A DNA stretch of 64,000 nt from Chrysoporthe austroafricana (lineage: Eukaryota; Ascomycota; Sordariomycetes; Diaporthales; Cryphonectriaceae): NCBI GenBank assembly GCA_001051155.2, contig JYIP02000009.1:372001-436000 (forward strand), in the 5' to 3' direction. The notes below the pieces were generated by a model. It did no database searches, was not told the DNA's origin, and saw only the letters and a list, made by a program, of their open reading frames with translations. Shown here piece after piece: positions 1 through 12,208 of this stretch. Positions within the stretch are counted from its first letter, which is position 1. Every line of letters starts with the position of its first letter. The position numbers and the translations under genes are program-made.

Positions 1-3000
1 TTTTCGAGAGTTCGGGGCGAGTACTGCTGGATTCCCCAGAAAGGTCCAGAGCGAGTCTGGGGTCAGGTCAGCCTAGAGCCCGGGCAGGGACAAGGAGGCA
101 AGGTAGGGGGTCAGGAGCCAGCTGAGGGCCACCTAGGGCAGGGGACGGGGGCAGGGGACGGACCAGTACACGGTATACCATAGTATCAGTAGGCAGGATC
201 AGAGTACTATGTACATGCAGTACAACACACACGAACCGCGGTGCCCTCTTCTTATCGTGGCCCTGTGGTGAGAAGTTTATCTGCAGGTACACCGCGTACC
301 CTGGTACTTCTCACCTATGCTTACAACAGAGTGCTTCCCGCGCTTGAAGGAGGTGGAATTTACCTCCTGTTCCCTACCAACCTTTGTGCCGGTATGACCA
401 GCCTCCCGTCCACATCGATTCGAACCAGACCTTCGTACCAAGCCGTCAGGTCGGGTCCGGAATGGCGTGGGCGTGTGTGGAGTTGCGGAGGTCTGGGGAA
501 GACACCAGAGGCGAGTACGTACCTCAGAAGCTCGTGAATCTGGGGTTACCCCTTGGGGATGCGAATGGGAAAGAAGCAAGGGTCAAGGGCCAGGGGTCAA
601 GGATCAAGGGTCAAGCAAGGGCCAGGGGCTATTTGCTCTTGGCGGCTGCGGCTGCTGCTGCTGGTTGCTGCCCACGGGCCACGGGCCACGGTCCCCCCCG
701 CTCCGCCTCTTGTAGGAGACCCCGTATGCGCTGTTGGGTTAGGGAAACACAGTCCCAGCAATGGCACGTCCGCCCAATTTTTTTTTTTTTTTCTTTCTGG
801 CCACCTGATTCAAATCAGTGCCCCTCCCCATGCTTGTTTACGCCCATTGACAACCACAACAACAGCCGTTTCCGGCACTGGCAGTCGGTCTTGCGTGACG
901 GTGGTGCCTTGTCCTGATTCACCAGCTCCGGTCCACGTGGCTCTGCCCGGCTGTGTGTCGTCCGCGATGCAGGTGGTGGCGGTGACGCTCACGATCTGGA
1001 ACTCGCAGTGGAGTCTTCCGGATGACGCCGTCAACAAGTGGAGCGACACCAAGAAGCGCTCTCCCACGCCGCACTATGGTAGCACCGGTTCTAGGCCTCA
1101 ACACCAGCACCACCGAGGTCTGTCGGGTCGAGGATTGCTTCGTCGGCAGGTGATCTTCTAGTACGATCTATACTTACTACTGGACCAGCCAGCAGCGAGG
1201 GGGGGCAATGTCCAGAGCCGCGTGGTCCCTGCAGGATGCGGTGCTATGTTAAGGACAAGCAGGCCGTCACCGGCGCAGTCTAGAGCCTTGACAGCTCCGA
1301 GCACAGGACAACCCGAGGATACGCCGTTCGCTAGCAAGAAAAGTCGCAAAACCAGACGAAAGCGAGAATCCCATAAAAGGGCCGAACGTGGCCCACGGCT
1401 AGGCTATCCCCCACAGGCATACAAGCTCTGATTGGTCGCCAGCCGCTTGGCTCCAGATTGGTGACATTTCAGGTCAGCTTCGGCCTTCCGGGCGGGTCAG
1501 AAAATTCGCCCGGCGTTCCAAATTCCACAACCTCACGTGCCACCGGTGCCGTCTCAGCTGCCCAGGTGAGACCCCCCGGGTGTGGGGTCCGGGGTAGTCA
1601 GTATGCCAGAACTCGTCGGCGTCGGCCGTGGTCTTTGAACAGAAGACAAAGAAAAAACTTTTTCCGAGAGTCACATAGCGGCTTGGAAAACTCACACGAG
1701 ACCTCGGATGGCCCGCGGAACCCAGACGACGGAGGCGCGGAAACGGAGGTGCCATCGTATCAGCGTCATCTCCGGCGGCAGCTCAAGTGGTCGTATTTTC
1801 TATGCATGACATGGCTCGGCGCTGGGCGACCGGAACGGGGGCTACCGAAAAAGAAATCCCGACAGGCTACTCGATGATGCCACCGTTGGCACGCTCGCAT
1901 TGTTCAGGCTCCTTCTCGGCCCTATCGCGTGTTTCTTGGGCCCGGGAGTCACATGCGGTAAACAGCCTAATTCACTCGTAATGCTCTCACCAATGGAGTG
2001 GCAGCACTGTCTCACCAGCCAGAGATTACGACGCTGCCGCATTTGTTCAACCTAGTATCCGGCGACGCAGCAGGGAAGCAGAGCACAGTTTTGCGCCTGG
2101 CATTGACCCATCAGGAGCGACTGTCTTCAGTAGACAGAAGAGAAAGAAAAACAAAAAATTCTGAGATACAGTTTGCTCCACATGGCTCCCACCCACAGCA
2201 CCACTATTTCCCCCAGACCCCAGACTGGTCCCTACTTCTGCTCCAAAACCCCAGAAAAATGGGATAGCGGCTGGGCCACCACTCCACCACGACTGTGAAT
2301 CGCCTGGACGGCCTACCGAGCTCGGCCGTTGAATCTCACGGCTCGGCCGTTTAGCCACATGGGCTTGGCTCGGTGGTACTTGGGGCGCTAGGTTCTAAAA
2401 TCTCCCCAGACCTAGGCTTTGTGCGTTTCAATTTGGCGGCATCTCGAGCCGGGGCAGTCGACAGACTGCTCCTTCAGAGCCGCTCTTGTGCTTACTAAGG
2501 TACGTCGCGGGATCTCCCAGGTTCCTCCCGTCAGGGATTCGTGGCCTGGTCCGCTTGTTTCGCCCCTGAAGGAATGGACAGGAAAACCCGCTTGATCGTC
2601 ATGACTGTGCCACGGATATTCTCCCACTCCCGAGACATGGCGATGAGGCCCAAAAGTTTGTTTCGGGCACGAAAGTACGGCAGAGGCGGCTCAACTCAAC
2701 ATTGGGAAGTCGTCGTCCAGAGGGTTTCACTTTTCACCTGCAGCTGGTATCGACAACCAAACAAGATCTGCTCGAGGCCTCCACGGGCCTCACGGGCTGC
2801 AGACAGAGGTGGGGGGGGGGGGCGCTAGCCCCCAAAACGTGTGAACGTGCGTGCCAAGGATTCAAGCATAACCACAGAATTTTGCCAGTTCCCACCAATG
2901 TAGACCCCCGGCGGGACGGCCTGGGGCCCCCGAGACTTGGTATGCCAACCCCATCCGGGGCTCCGCAAAGCCACCATCACCTGTTTTCCACGCGGTCAAC

Positions 3001-6000
3001 ACCACGAGCTGGTTCCTGAGAATCACACGTCCGGAGATGCGATCGAGCGTGGCATCGTTCGTGGCCCCCGCCATTGATCCAAACATAGCAGATCTCTGAT
3101 ATATATGATAATGGCAAGGTTGGGTTATAGTGCAAGCAGCGACTGCTACGTCAACACATGGCAACCACGTTTGAGAACGGTCACGAGTATACCAAGCCGT
3201 CCTGTCTGTTCTCCCATTGTGCTGGACCACATGACTTGACCTTGATGAACCCGTTCCAGCTTGCTTAATCAATCTGAAGGACGGCCCGTCATGCTGATCA
3301 TCTCGGACAGGGGATCCAACGTCTCGCAACTAACTGAGGCGTGCCGAGGCTCGTCCCGGACAGCGTGACTCGGCTGACCTTACCACATATTCATTACATA
3401 GTAGACACATGATCTCGCACCTCGCAAGCGCCGATTTGTAATATGGACGCATCTGGACTCGAGCTGCCTGCGACGCACATGGCGGCCTCACGAAGTGACT
3501 TGCTCGGTGCCTCTCGGGTCAGCCGCTGTGATTGAGCCTCAACGACTACATGAGTATACAAACACAGACATCCGTAAAAGCCACGTAGACGGACCCCTGA
3601 AGCTGGGAGGACGAGCTGGGCCCACTCAACCTCGTGATGCCTGTCATCGGACCGAATATGGCCTCATTTCCCCAGACCCGGATCCTTTTCTCACTAAAGT
3701 TAGCCAGCGGGTCCTCAGCATGAATCTCGTCGACGCGGCAAGGCTCACCCTACGCCTGGGCCATCTGCTGCCCATCCCCGGAAGAACTATCTCACTTCAA
3801 TACCGCGCACTGATCAGGCCACTGTTCCTAACCATTGACTGGTTAGGCGCCGACGCCCAGGAGTCCGAGGGTGACGCGTCTAAACTTTCCTAGAAGCCGG
3901 ACAATAGTGTCATACCGGCCCAGCGGCCTGGGTCGAAGCATGCTACTGTGAGAACCAAGTCCAGCCGAGGTCTCCGGGCTCTGGCACAGCCCCACAGACC
4001 GCCTAGTGGCTTGGCGAGGCCAGACGAACAACTGATGCGCATTCCAAATCGCCCACGATCTCGTGCTGGGCGAGCCGGGCACCCGGGGAACAGTTTTGCC
4101 TGCCGGTGAGGTCTCGTGGGGGAATCAGACCGACAACGTAGTCATCATCAAAAGTTGAGACGAATTTGACTCCCTGCTGCAGATCGGCCGCAGGCGTTGA
4201 TCTGCCCTCCACACCCGGACACGTGCATACCATGTTCATCATTTCGCTTCTCGACACGCTCCCGCGGCGATAAGGCGCGCCACTTGGGGTCCTTATGGAA
4301 GCACGCATCCGGCCGCTGATGCAGTTCCAGGCCGTTGCGCGGTGACACGCCTCGACACGTTCCGCCGGACATGCTTTTGGCCAGTTTGTACCAGTCTCTG
4401 TATCCCGCAGGCTTTGTGTCTTCCTCGTGGGTGAGTAACGAGGCCACGGTACGTCCTCATATGCATGCCTCCCAACCATATCTTCACATAGCACAGCGTA
4501 GACCGTCCTCTCGAAACCTAATGCCCAATCGCTGAATTGTCTTGGTAGGTTCGGGTCTTTGCCCGACACAACTTTCATCGACCACCCCCACCGAAGGCGG
4601 CGTGTAAACGGCCATGCCTAGGTCTTCTCACATCCCTACCGTCCTTTCCTATCTTTATGTCTCGTCCTCTCCGACGACCTACCTCGATGTGTCTCTTGTG
4701 TCTGCATCCTGCTTAGGGAGAAGCAGGCTGGACCGCTAGGCCGCAGGGATCCAGCGCCACGAGTTCTGCAGGCGTCCGGGCCGTGTAACACGAGACATGC
4801 TCGTCGGCACGGGATGGGTGCTTTTGAGGCTGTCTACATTCGGCTGTGTGGCTGGTGATACACCCTGTGCCATGCATCTGGTGTCAATATATTGTTCTGT
4901 CGGCTCATTTTCCTTATTGCTTTTCCCGTCACTAGTAAGGCGTCAGCGAGTTCCGGTGTTGTCACACCGCCCATCGGGTGATACATCGGCCCATGAGAAG
5001 GCGGCCGGGCCTGACCTGTCAGACAATGACTTGCAGGCTCTGGGAGTGTTACAGCTCATTCATGAGGGCTCACACGGCATGGAAAACCTCGCCATAGTTG
5101 CTTTTTGTGGCCAAGGCGTCCTCCAACCGTTACCTGGTGTCCACAGCGGAGAAGAAGCCGGCGCAAGCAAAAGTCTGTGAGACAGTCAGCAACTAATCTG
5201 ACACAGGCGTCCACACATCGCCGGGATTCCGACCTGGGACACAAAACGGTCTACGCACAGACTTGATGGCATTGTCCATAGCATCATAGATGCAAGAGGC
5301 GCCGGAGCGATCTGCTGCCCACCTTCTCCGCCGAGAAACCAATGCATACTGCGGTTCTCATCACGAAGCCCGGGCGAAGAGCAAGCGCGTTAGGAGTCCA
5401 GAGATCTATCGTCGCATTGTCGCTAAGGCATTGCAAAAATCGCACCGATACATCTCCGGCCCCTTGGCAGGAACGTGAGTGTGAAGGACGCCACGCCAAC
5501 CAGGACCCAGCTCGCGTCTGTATAAGCTTCAAAGTAAGCTTAAACGAGCCGCCATCTTGCGGTCTGTGAGCCTCAACGGTTGGCGGTGCTCCAGGGGCCC
5601 AGATATAAGCTTGTTTGCTCGCATGTCGGTCAATGGGGAGGATCTGGACCCCTTGGTCCCACGGCAAGACACGTGGTGTTAATTGCCGATATACCCGGCT
5701 CTGCCTTTGGGTGGTCAGACTAGACTGTGATTCTTCAGATCGGGTCGGCCCTGCGGCAGATGATCATACAACGGCCCTGACTACCCGCTGCGTCAACGCC
5801 CTCTGACGAGCGGGAAATATGGATCGTCAGCCTTGCGGCAGCCGGAGGAAGCACGCTGCGCGGGCTGCGGCAATGAGAAAAACAACGGCTTTCGAGGTAC
5901 GAAGGGCCACAAAGTCCAGGAGCTGTGGCACTAGCTGGTTATGCGGAGCATGGATGTCTCGGCGCGCACGGCTTGTAGGGGCTAGGGGCTCTGGCGCGCG

Positions 6001-7244
6001 CTTCAAAGTCCCTACTTCCTCCCTCTATGAGCATGAGGCTGGAGGATCTAGTTCCGGGGATCCAACCGGCCAGGTGGAGAAGAAGCTCCTGGGGTGGGGG
6101 GCAGCGGCCTTGTCGAGCGCCATGATGGACTCCTTCATGGCCTTGTGGACACACGGTCGCAAGGCTGGTTTCAATTTGGCATTTGCATCCCGTGTCCGCC
6201 CCTGCGGGTGTAGCACTATGAGCCTGGCCCGCGCCCCGTGTCCGGCGTATCGTCGGGCTCATGCGCGCTGCTTGATACCCGCATACGTCTGCTAAGCACG
6301 GCGCTTGTGTCACCCTCTGGGAGACACGGGACAGCATACTCAGGCCCGTACGACAGCGGTGTACGAGACCCTACAGCGAATGTCTGAGATGGTCCGCACG
6401 GCTCACCCCGTCAGAGCGTGCACAGTGCCGGGAGCATCCCCGGCGGACGACCGGTCAGTCAGTCGCGGCGGCAGGGGGGCCGGATATTCGGGCCAGGGTT
6501 GAGATCGGGATCCGGCCTCGGCGGTGTGACGAGATGAAACAATGCGTACGGCATGCGTCGAAACATTGCCTTTGACGTTGGTCAGAGATGGAAGCCTCTC
6601 GATGAAAACGTCAAGTGTTAGACGCTTCCAGGCTCCAGGAGCGCATCAGCGGTGTGTCCGCCTAGTCCGCGTGCGAAGGTTGATTTCCAATCAAGCCACC
6701 GTGGCCGCACCTTTTGAGTTGGATCTAGGGCGCGTAAATGCATTATATATGCGTCGCACGACATTGATTGGGGCTTCTTTCCCACTACAAGGTGGACGAG
6801 TGGGAAAATTCCCGGAGAAGACGCGCAATCAATGTCAAGGTGGTCGATAGGAACCGAATACGAACGAGGAGCGGGGAAATGTTACCACTTGACAGCATGC
6901 TGCTGGTTGAATGAACCAAGCATGCATTGCAGATGTAAAGAGTCAGGCAATCTAGTACGCGACGTTTCGGGTTCGAGGTTAACCCCGACGGCAGCCCAAG
7001 ACTGTCCTCAACGGCTATGCTTCATATACACCATATACTCTCATCCCATCCTAGGGCGCTCACTGTTACGAAGATCTGGCAATCAGTAATTGAGACGCAG
7101 CCGAACGCAGGTGCTCCATCAGTCTCTTGAGGCTCGATAAACTCCTGAGGTCCCCTCATCTGTTACCACCAACGCAGCGAGGTTCGCGGAGGACCTTGTT
7201 CCCATCACTGGCAGCGAAGTGCGGAGGCAACTGCATGCGTGAAG
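1..7244. other. Gene-poor region, no supported gene
   Basis: I see no convincing gene in these 7.2 kb. The open frames are short (under about 200 codons), overlap one another on both strands, and show no family motif, no sensible splice chain and no clear coding bias. The longest are 4003-4578 (minus, 191 codons) and 5819-6295 (plus, 158 codons); neither looks like a known protein. Base composition is ordinary, not the very AT-rich pattern expected of heavily RIP-mutated repeats. Simple-sequence tracts are listed separately. The region could be intergenic DNA, decayed genes, or host a lineage-specific transcript that cannot be seen without RNA data. Confidence 0.5.
576..629. repeat. Degenerate GGGTCAA simple repeat
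   Basis: A run of imperfect copies of GGGTCAA / GGGCCA (for example gggtcaagggcc, ggggtcaagg, atcaagggtcaag) fills this stretch. It is a short purine-rich minisatellite with no coding support. Confidence 0.6.
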
Positions 7245-9154
7245 ATGATGGCGGTCACGGCAGAGGATCTGGTGCTCATCAGCCAGTCCCTAGCGACTTG
7301 GGCTGCTCTCGTAGGTTGAGCCCAAACATCACCGCTGCTAACGAGCAATTAACCCCGTGACCATCACACCCAGGTCGGCATCCTGTACTATGTCGGCAGC
7401 CTCATCTACAATGTCTGCTTCCACCCGCTACGCGCCTATCCGGGCCCGCTCCTCTGGCGCGCCTCACGCCTCCCCTTCTGCGTCCATAACATACGCGGGA
7501 CGCTGGCCTTCGACATGGCCGCGCTGTTCGAGAAGTACGGGCCGGTAGTCCGGGTCGCGCCCAACGAGCTCGCCTACGCCGGCGCAGATGCCTGGAAGGA
7601 CATCTGCGGCCACAGCCCGAAGACGGAGGAGAATGGGAAGTTCATCGAGTTCTACAAGCCTGGGAAGGACATGCCCCGAGATCTCATCTCCGCGGACAAG
7701 AAGATGCATACCATCATCCGGCGTCAGCTGTCGCACGGGTTTAGTGACCGCGCTATGAGGGATCAGGAGCCCATCATCAAGGGATACATCGACCTTCTGA
7801 TGGTGCGGCTTCACGAACACTGCGAGGGCGGCAGCAAGGCTCTGGACATGGCGAATTGGTTCAACTATACGACGTTCGACGTAGGTTTTCCGTTTGGCTG
7901 TGTGAGGGTCGGGCGCCGGGACATCCGAGACTGACGCATCGATACGCGCAGATTATCGGGGACCTGGCCTTTGGAGATCCTTTTGATTGCTTGCAGAATT
8001 CATCCATGCATCATTGGGTCACGACATTTTTCAAGCTGACCGAGCTTGCCGTCTGGATGCAATCTGCGGTCCATTACCCCATGATTAAGGACCTTTTACT
8101 CAATTCGATCCCCCAAAGCTTTATGAAGGTCTACAACGAGCACATGGAGTTCGCACACAGGAAGGTCTCGAAACGGATAGAACTAGGCGCCGTCAGAAAC
8201 GACCTCATCGAAGGGCTACTGATGAAGCAGCATGACTGGGTAAGTCTTTTGACCCGCCAAGATTCGATAGCGCTGCGGCTTTAGCGCTGCGGCTTAAGCA
8301 CTCGGGATCTATATCACCAGCCGCGTAACTCACGCCAATGTCCCCATAGCAAATGCCTCGTCAGAACATCGATTCCCACGCCGACCTCCTCATCGTCGCG
8401 GGATCCGAGACAACTGCCACGCTGCTCTCGGGTGCCACGTACCTCCTAGTCAAGCACCCCAAGGCCCTGGCGAGGCTGACCCAAGAGGTCCGATCGACAT
8501 TCACATCTGAGGAGCAGATCAACATCAACTCCGCCAGCCAGCTGACCTATATGCTGGCGTGTCTGGATGAGGCTCTTCGGATGTATCCTCCTGTTCCGGT
8601 CGGCCTCCCTCGTGTTGTGCCCGCGGGTGGGAAGACGTTCTGTGGACGCTATGTTCCTGAAGGCGTGAGTTGATACCCTACCAACGGCGTGTCATAATAA
8701 GCTGAGGCCGACTGTGTCTTGACTGACGTCTTGGTTGACCAGACGCACGTTAGCGTATGGCAGTGGGCAGCCAATCACTACAGTGCCAACTGGGTCAAGC
8801 CCTTCGAATACCATCCGGAGCGATGGATCGACGGTGAAAATGCTGAGTTTGCCGCTGATCAGAGAGAGGCTATGCAGCCATTCTCATACGGGCCTAGGAA
8901 CTGCATTGGGAAGAAGTAAGTCTGCATCCTCGTTCAATTTACTTCCAGTCCTTTCCAAGCCTACCTTGAACACAGGCTGACAATTTTGGCACGACAGCCT
9001 AGCGTATGCCGAGATGCGAACCATCCTGGCCCGGCTAATCTTCAATTTTGACATGCAGCTGGTCCCCGAGTCTGAGAACTGGATCCGCGGCCAAAAGGTC
9101 TTCAACTTTTGGCGTAAACCCCCGCTGTGGGTGCGTCTGACCCCCAGAACGTAA
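7245..9154 (+). CDS. Cytochrome P450 monooxygenase, six exons
   Basis: Heme-thiolate monooxygenase, probably ER-anchored by its N-terminal hydrophobic helix. Exons 7245-7310, 7374-7880, 7952-8239, 8350-8664, 8743-8915 and 8998-9154 join in frame to 501 codons, the usual P450 length. The start MMAVTAEDL is followed by a membrane segment and then FHPLRAYPGPLLW, a proline-rich hinge typical of the fungal CYP65/CYP58 group. Visible motifs are AGSETT (I helix, oxygen activation), EALR (ExxR of the K helix), PERW, and the heme loop FSYGPRNCIGKN around residues 439-450 with the axial Cys. The heme-loop codon for Asn is created by the last splice junction. Substrate is unknown. The nearest neighbours are a peptidase and an MFS pump, with no PKS, NRPS or terpene cyclase in view, so a pathway role is not claimed. 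It appears intact. Confidence 0.93.
8268..8295 (+). repeat. Perfect 14-bp tandem duplication in P450 intron 3
   Basis: The 14-mer tagcgctgcggctt occurs twice back to back inside the third intron of the P450 gene, without a mismatch. It lengthens the intron (110 nt, against 63-83 nt for the others) and does not touch the splice sites. Confidence 0.85.
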
Positions 9155-10191
9155 GCCTGGATTACAGGTTTTCAAAAGTTTCTTCCCATGGTCCCAAGTA
9201 CATAACGCGATTGATCATGGTTGGAGTCAGCTGAGGATCGCCGCCGCTCCTTGGGCAAGTTTGGCCCTCTGAATCTGAAGAAACCGCTCGCTAGGCCGTT
9301 TGCACGGTCCCTGGAGGGCCAACAATAGATATGTTGCTCGAGCGGCGAGTCCTATGAGAGATCTATTCAGGGAAGTCATTCCTTATGCTAGGTTGCTGAA
9401 GTTCGTTGTTCAATTACCGACCGTTCTGTACCAAATTTGGTGCCGAGCCGAGACGATATTCGTCACACAGCGAAAACTGGCTGTCGTCTGAAAACGCTGA
9501 CCTTCATACCATGTGCACATCACGTATGTGATAGAGTTCATACTAAGTTTTGTCCGTGTCTTGGAGCGCCTTCATTGGCCAAGCGGATTCACTTTTGACC
9601 TGAGTGGGAGGAATTCATGCAGACCCATCGTACATGCGTCGTAGCGTACGTAGCAACCGCGTCAAGCCGCGCCTCTCACGATTGCAGCCTCAAGAGAAAT
9701 GTTAAGACTTGTGTCCAGATGATCTAAATATCACGAGTAACTGTCCATTGAGTCAGATTCATGCAAGCCGGCAATTGTACAGGCTGCTGTAAAATGAGCT
9801 CCGAGTATCGAACAGATGTTCGGCACGTTCGGGTACCTACGTCAGCCTCAAAGGTCGAAGGGTTGTATTGCAGGAAGATCACCATCCTCGTCAGGAAGGT
9901 GGTCAGACACACCCACTGTGGACCCAATTATCAATTGCGACCCATAGGGATTGTAACTGCTCGAGTAAGCAGCTTGTAAGATGACTTCAACATTCCTCGA
10001 CTGCGGGGTTTGGATTGCAACATCTTGCACCACCATATAATTGTAGGGTAGTAAGCCGGACCGGGCGGCTTGTTATCAAAATGCCCGCTCGATGCAACTT
10101 CGCTGTCCTTCATTAGGGCTGTATCCCTCCGGCGTGCTGTAGGAATTAACATGCCAAGACTGCATGCAGGGCCATTTCACCTCGAATCGAT
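9155..10191. other. Intergenic region, nothing recognised
   Basis: About 1 kb between the P450 stop and the S28 peptidase start. The open frames are short and unconvincing. It should hold the P450 3' end and the peptidase promoter, but no clear TATA element or terminator could be singled out. Confidence 0.5.
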
Positions 10192-11861
10192 ATGCACGTT
10201 GGATTATTTCTCGCCGGTCTCTCCCTGGCCTCCGCCAGGGGAACACTACGCCGGAGACAGCAGGCTGCAGATATCAAGCCAAGGGACTCGAGCAACTATA
10301 CCTACTACACGTTCCAGCAGCCTATCGATCACTTCCCAAGCAAGCCAATCTATGAGCCTCACACGAATGCCACTTTCGCGCAGCGCTATGTGTTCGACGC
10401 GAGCTACTACAAGCCTGGCGGGCCCGTGTTCTTGTACGTGGGCGGCGAGACCTTTATCGAAGACCGTCTAGAATATCTCGAGACGGGAATCATCCAGATC
10501 TTGATGAACGCAACGGGTGGGCTGGGCGTGATCATCGAGAATCGCTACTACGGCGAAAGTTATCCATACATTGACTTGAGCACGGATCATCTCGTCTACC
10601 TCACCAATGAGCAGACAATCGCCGACTTCGCCTACTTTGCGCAACATGCCTCCTTTGATGGCATCGACGTGACGTTGACGGCGCCCTCTACGCCTTGGAT
10701 CATGTACGGCGGTAGTCTTGCGGGCGCCCAGACTGCCTTCACCCTCACGACCTACCCGGATATCATATATGGCGGCATAGCCTCCAGCCAGATTGTCAAA
10801 GTATCTGTCGAATACCCGGAGTGGTACGCCCCGGTCCAGAAATATGCACCGTCCGACTGTGTAGCCAGCATCAACGACATCGTAGACAAGTTCGACTCGC
10901 TTGTAGCCGCCAACAACACGGCAGGTATCGCGGAGCTGAAGAGCATCTTCGGGTTGGAACTGCTGACGGACAACCGCGACTTCGCAAAGACCATCAATTA
11001 CCCCATCGGGAACCCCTTCGACTACCCCACCGACACCTGGCAGGAGCTGATCTGGACCGACCAGGAGTCGCAGTTCTGGGAGTTCTGTGGCGCGGTCACG
11101 GACATCGACGCGCCGGAGAACATCACAGCAGTGGATAACCAGATGGCGCAGTATACAAACGGCGAACCCTGGACGAACCTGGGCAACTATGCGAACTACA
11201 TCAAGGAGGTGATCCTCCCGACGTGTCCAAGCGGTCACTATGCCAGCGGAGAGTGCTTCGGACAAGGAAATGGTGAGCAGCCGCAATCTTTCTCTCGTTC
11301 TTCCAATACTTAGCCCGAGCCGCACGATGCTAACATCCGCAACCAGTCACCTGGTGGACAAAGCTGGTCGACCCAGGAACCCGCGCGTATATCTACACAA
11401 CATGCTACGAGGCCGGGCTCTACCAGGCGGCCCCGAAGGAGGGCAAGTCGCTACTGTCCAGGGTCATGACCGGCGCCTATACCCAGGAGATCTGCACGAT
11501 GGCCTTCCCACCGGGCAAGTACAACTCGATCCCGTCATCGCCCAACATCGATCTGTGGAACGGCTACGGCGGCTTCAACATGTCCGCCGACAGGCTGGCT
11601 CTCATCGACGGGGAGCAGGACCCCTGGCTCGACACGTGCTACCACTCCAACGAAGCGCCGGCGCGGTACAGCACGGACCTGCACCCGGAGTACCTGATCG
11701 AGGTCGGAGGTCATCACTGGGACAGCTCCGGCATTCTGAACATCCCCGGCGAACCGCAGTTTATCCGCCAAACGCACTTGTGGGAGATCAAGACGGTGAG
11801 GAAGTGGCTGAGGGATTTCTCATCATGGACTCCTGGAAATAGCTCGACTTTGGTCAGATAA
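10192..11861 (+). CDS. Secreted serine peptidase, family S28 (prolyl carboxypeptidase-like)
   Basis: Alpha/beta-hydrolase-fold peptidase of the S28 family (PRCP/DPP2 type, cleaving next to proline). Exons 10192-11272 and 11347-11861 join in phase to 531 residues, the usual size. The protein begins with a signal peptide (MHVGLFLAGLSLASARG), so it is secreted or vacuolar. The early FQQPIDHF motif is the family hallmark. The nucleophile serine lies in YGGSLAG near residue 175, the aspartate in DGEQDPWLD and the histidine in GGHHWDSSG near the C-terminus, completing the triad. Several N-x-T/S sequons fit a glycosylated secreted enzyme. The 74-nt intron (gtgagc...aaccag) separates the lid region from the C-terminal catalytic part. 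The gene appears intact; acid protein degradation for nutrition is the likely role. Confidence 0.93.
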
Positions 11862-12208
11862 GAAGTAGTTCTAGACGCCTCGCTCGTCGTGCCCGAGATG
11901 ACAAGTGGTCGGAATGAGACTATACTTTCAATTAAGTTATGCGGTATATAATTTAGAGCATTCCTAAGGATCACGTTCTACTGCAGCACAAAATTTGTGT
12001 CGCTATGCTTTGAATATATCTCAATTACGTCTTCGTTAATAATTCTACCAAACCCCATGCGACTATTGAATTAGTCCCGTATCCACTCTGTAACATGCAC
12101 AATATACATCCAACCGCTAAAGAACCACAATTCTTGACGTAGACTAGAGTCGAAAATAGTCCAGTTTCCTTGAAAATTTCTATGTATGAAACGCTTCGAA
12201 GCAAGTAA
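11862..12208. other. Convergent intergenic region
   Basis: About 350 bp, AT-rich, between the ends of the convergent S28 peptidase and MFS transporter genes. It should hold both polyadenylation regions. No RNA gene or repeat was seen. Confidence 0.5.

Noticed and set aside
413..426. tRNA B-box-like gattcgaacc
   Set aside because: The flanks do not form a T-arm stem and no acceptor or anticodon arm could be built around it.
4003..4578. Minus-strand 191-codon frame as a gene
   Set aside because: No motif or conserved segment could be recognised, and competing frames overlap it. A decayed oxidoreductase was considered but nothing supports it firmly.
5819..6337. Overlapping frames on both strands (158 and 132 codons)
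   Set aside because: Arg/Cys/Ser-rich translations on both strands are typical of chance frames in GC-rich DNA.
6958..6990. tRNA B-box-like gggttcgagg
   Set aside because: No complementary stem on either side and no A box at a suitable distance.
10468..11325. Minus-strand 285-codon frame opposite the S28 peptidase
   Set aside because: It is a shadow of the coding strand, which has the signal peptide and full catalytic triad.
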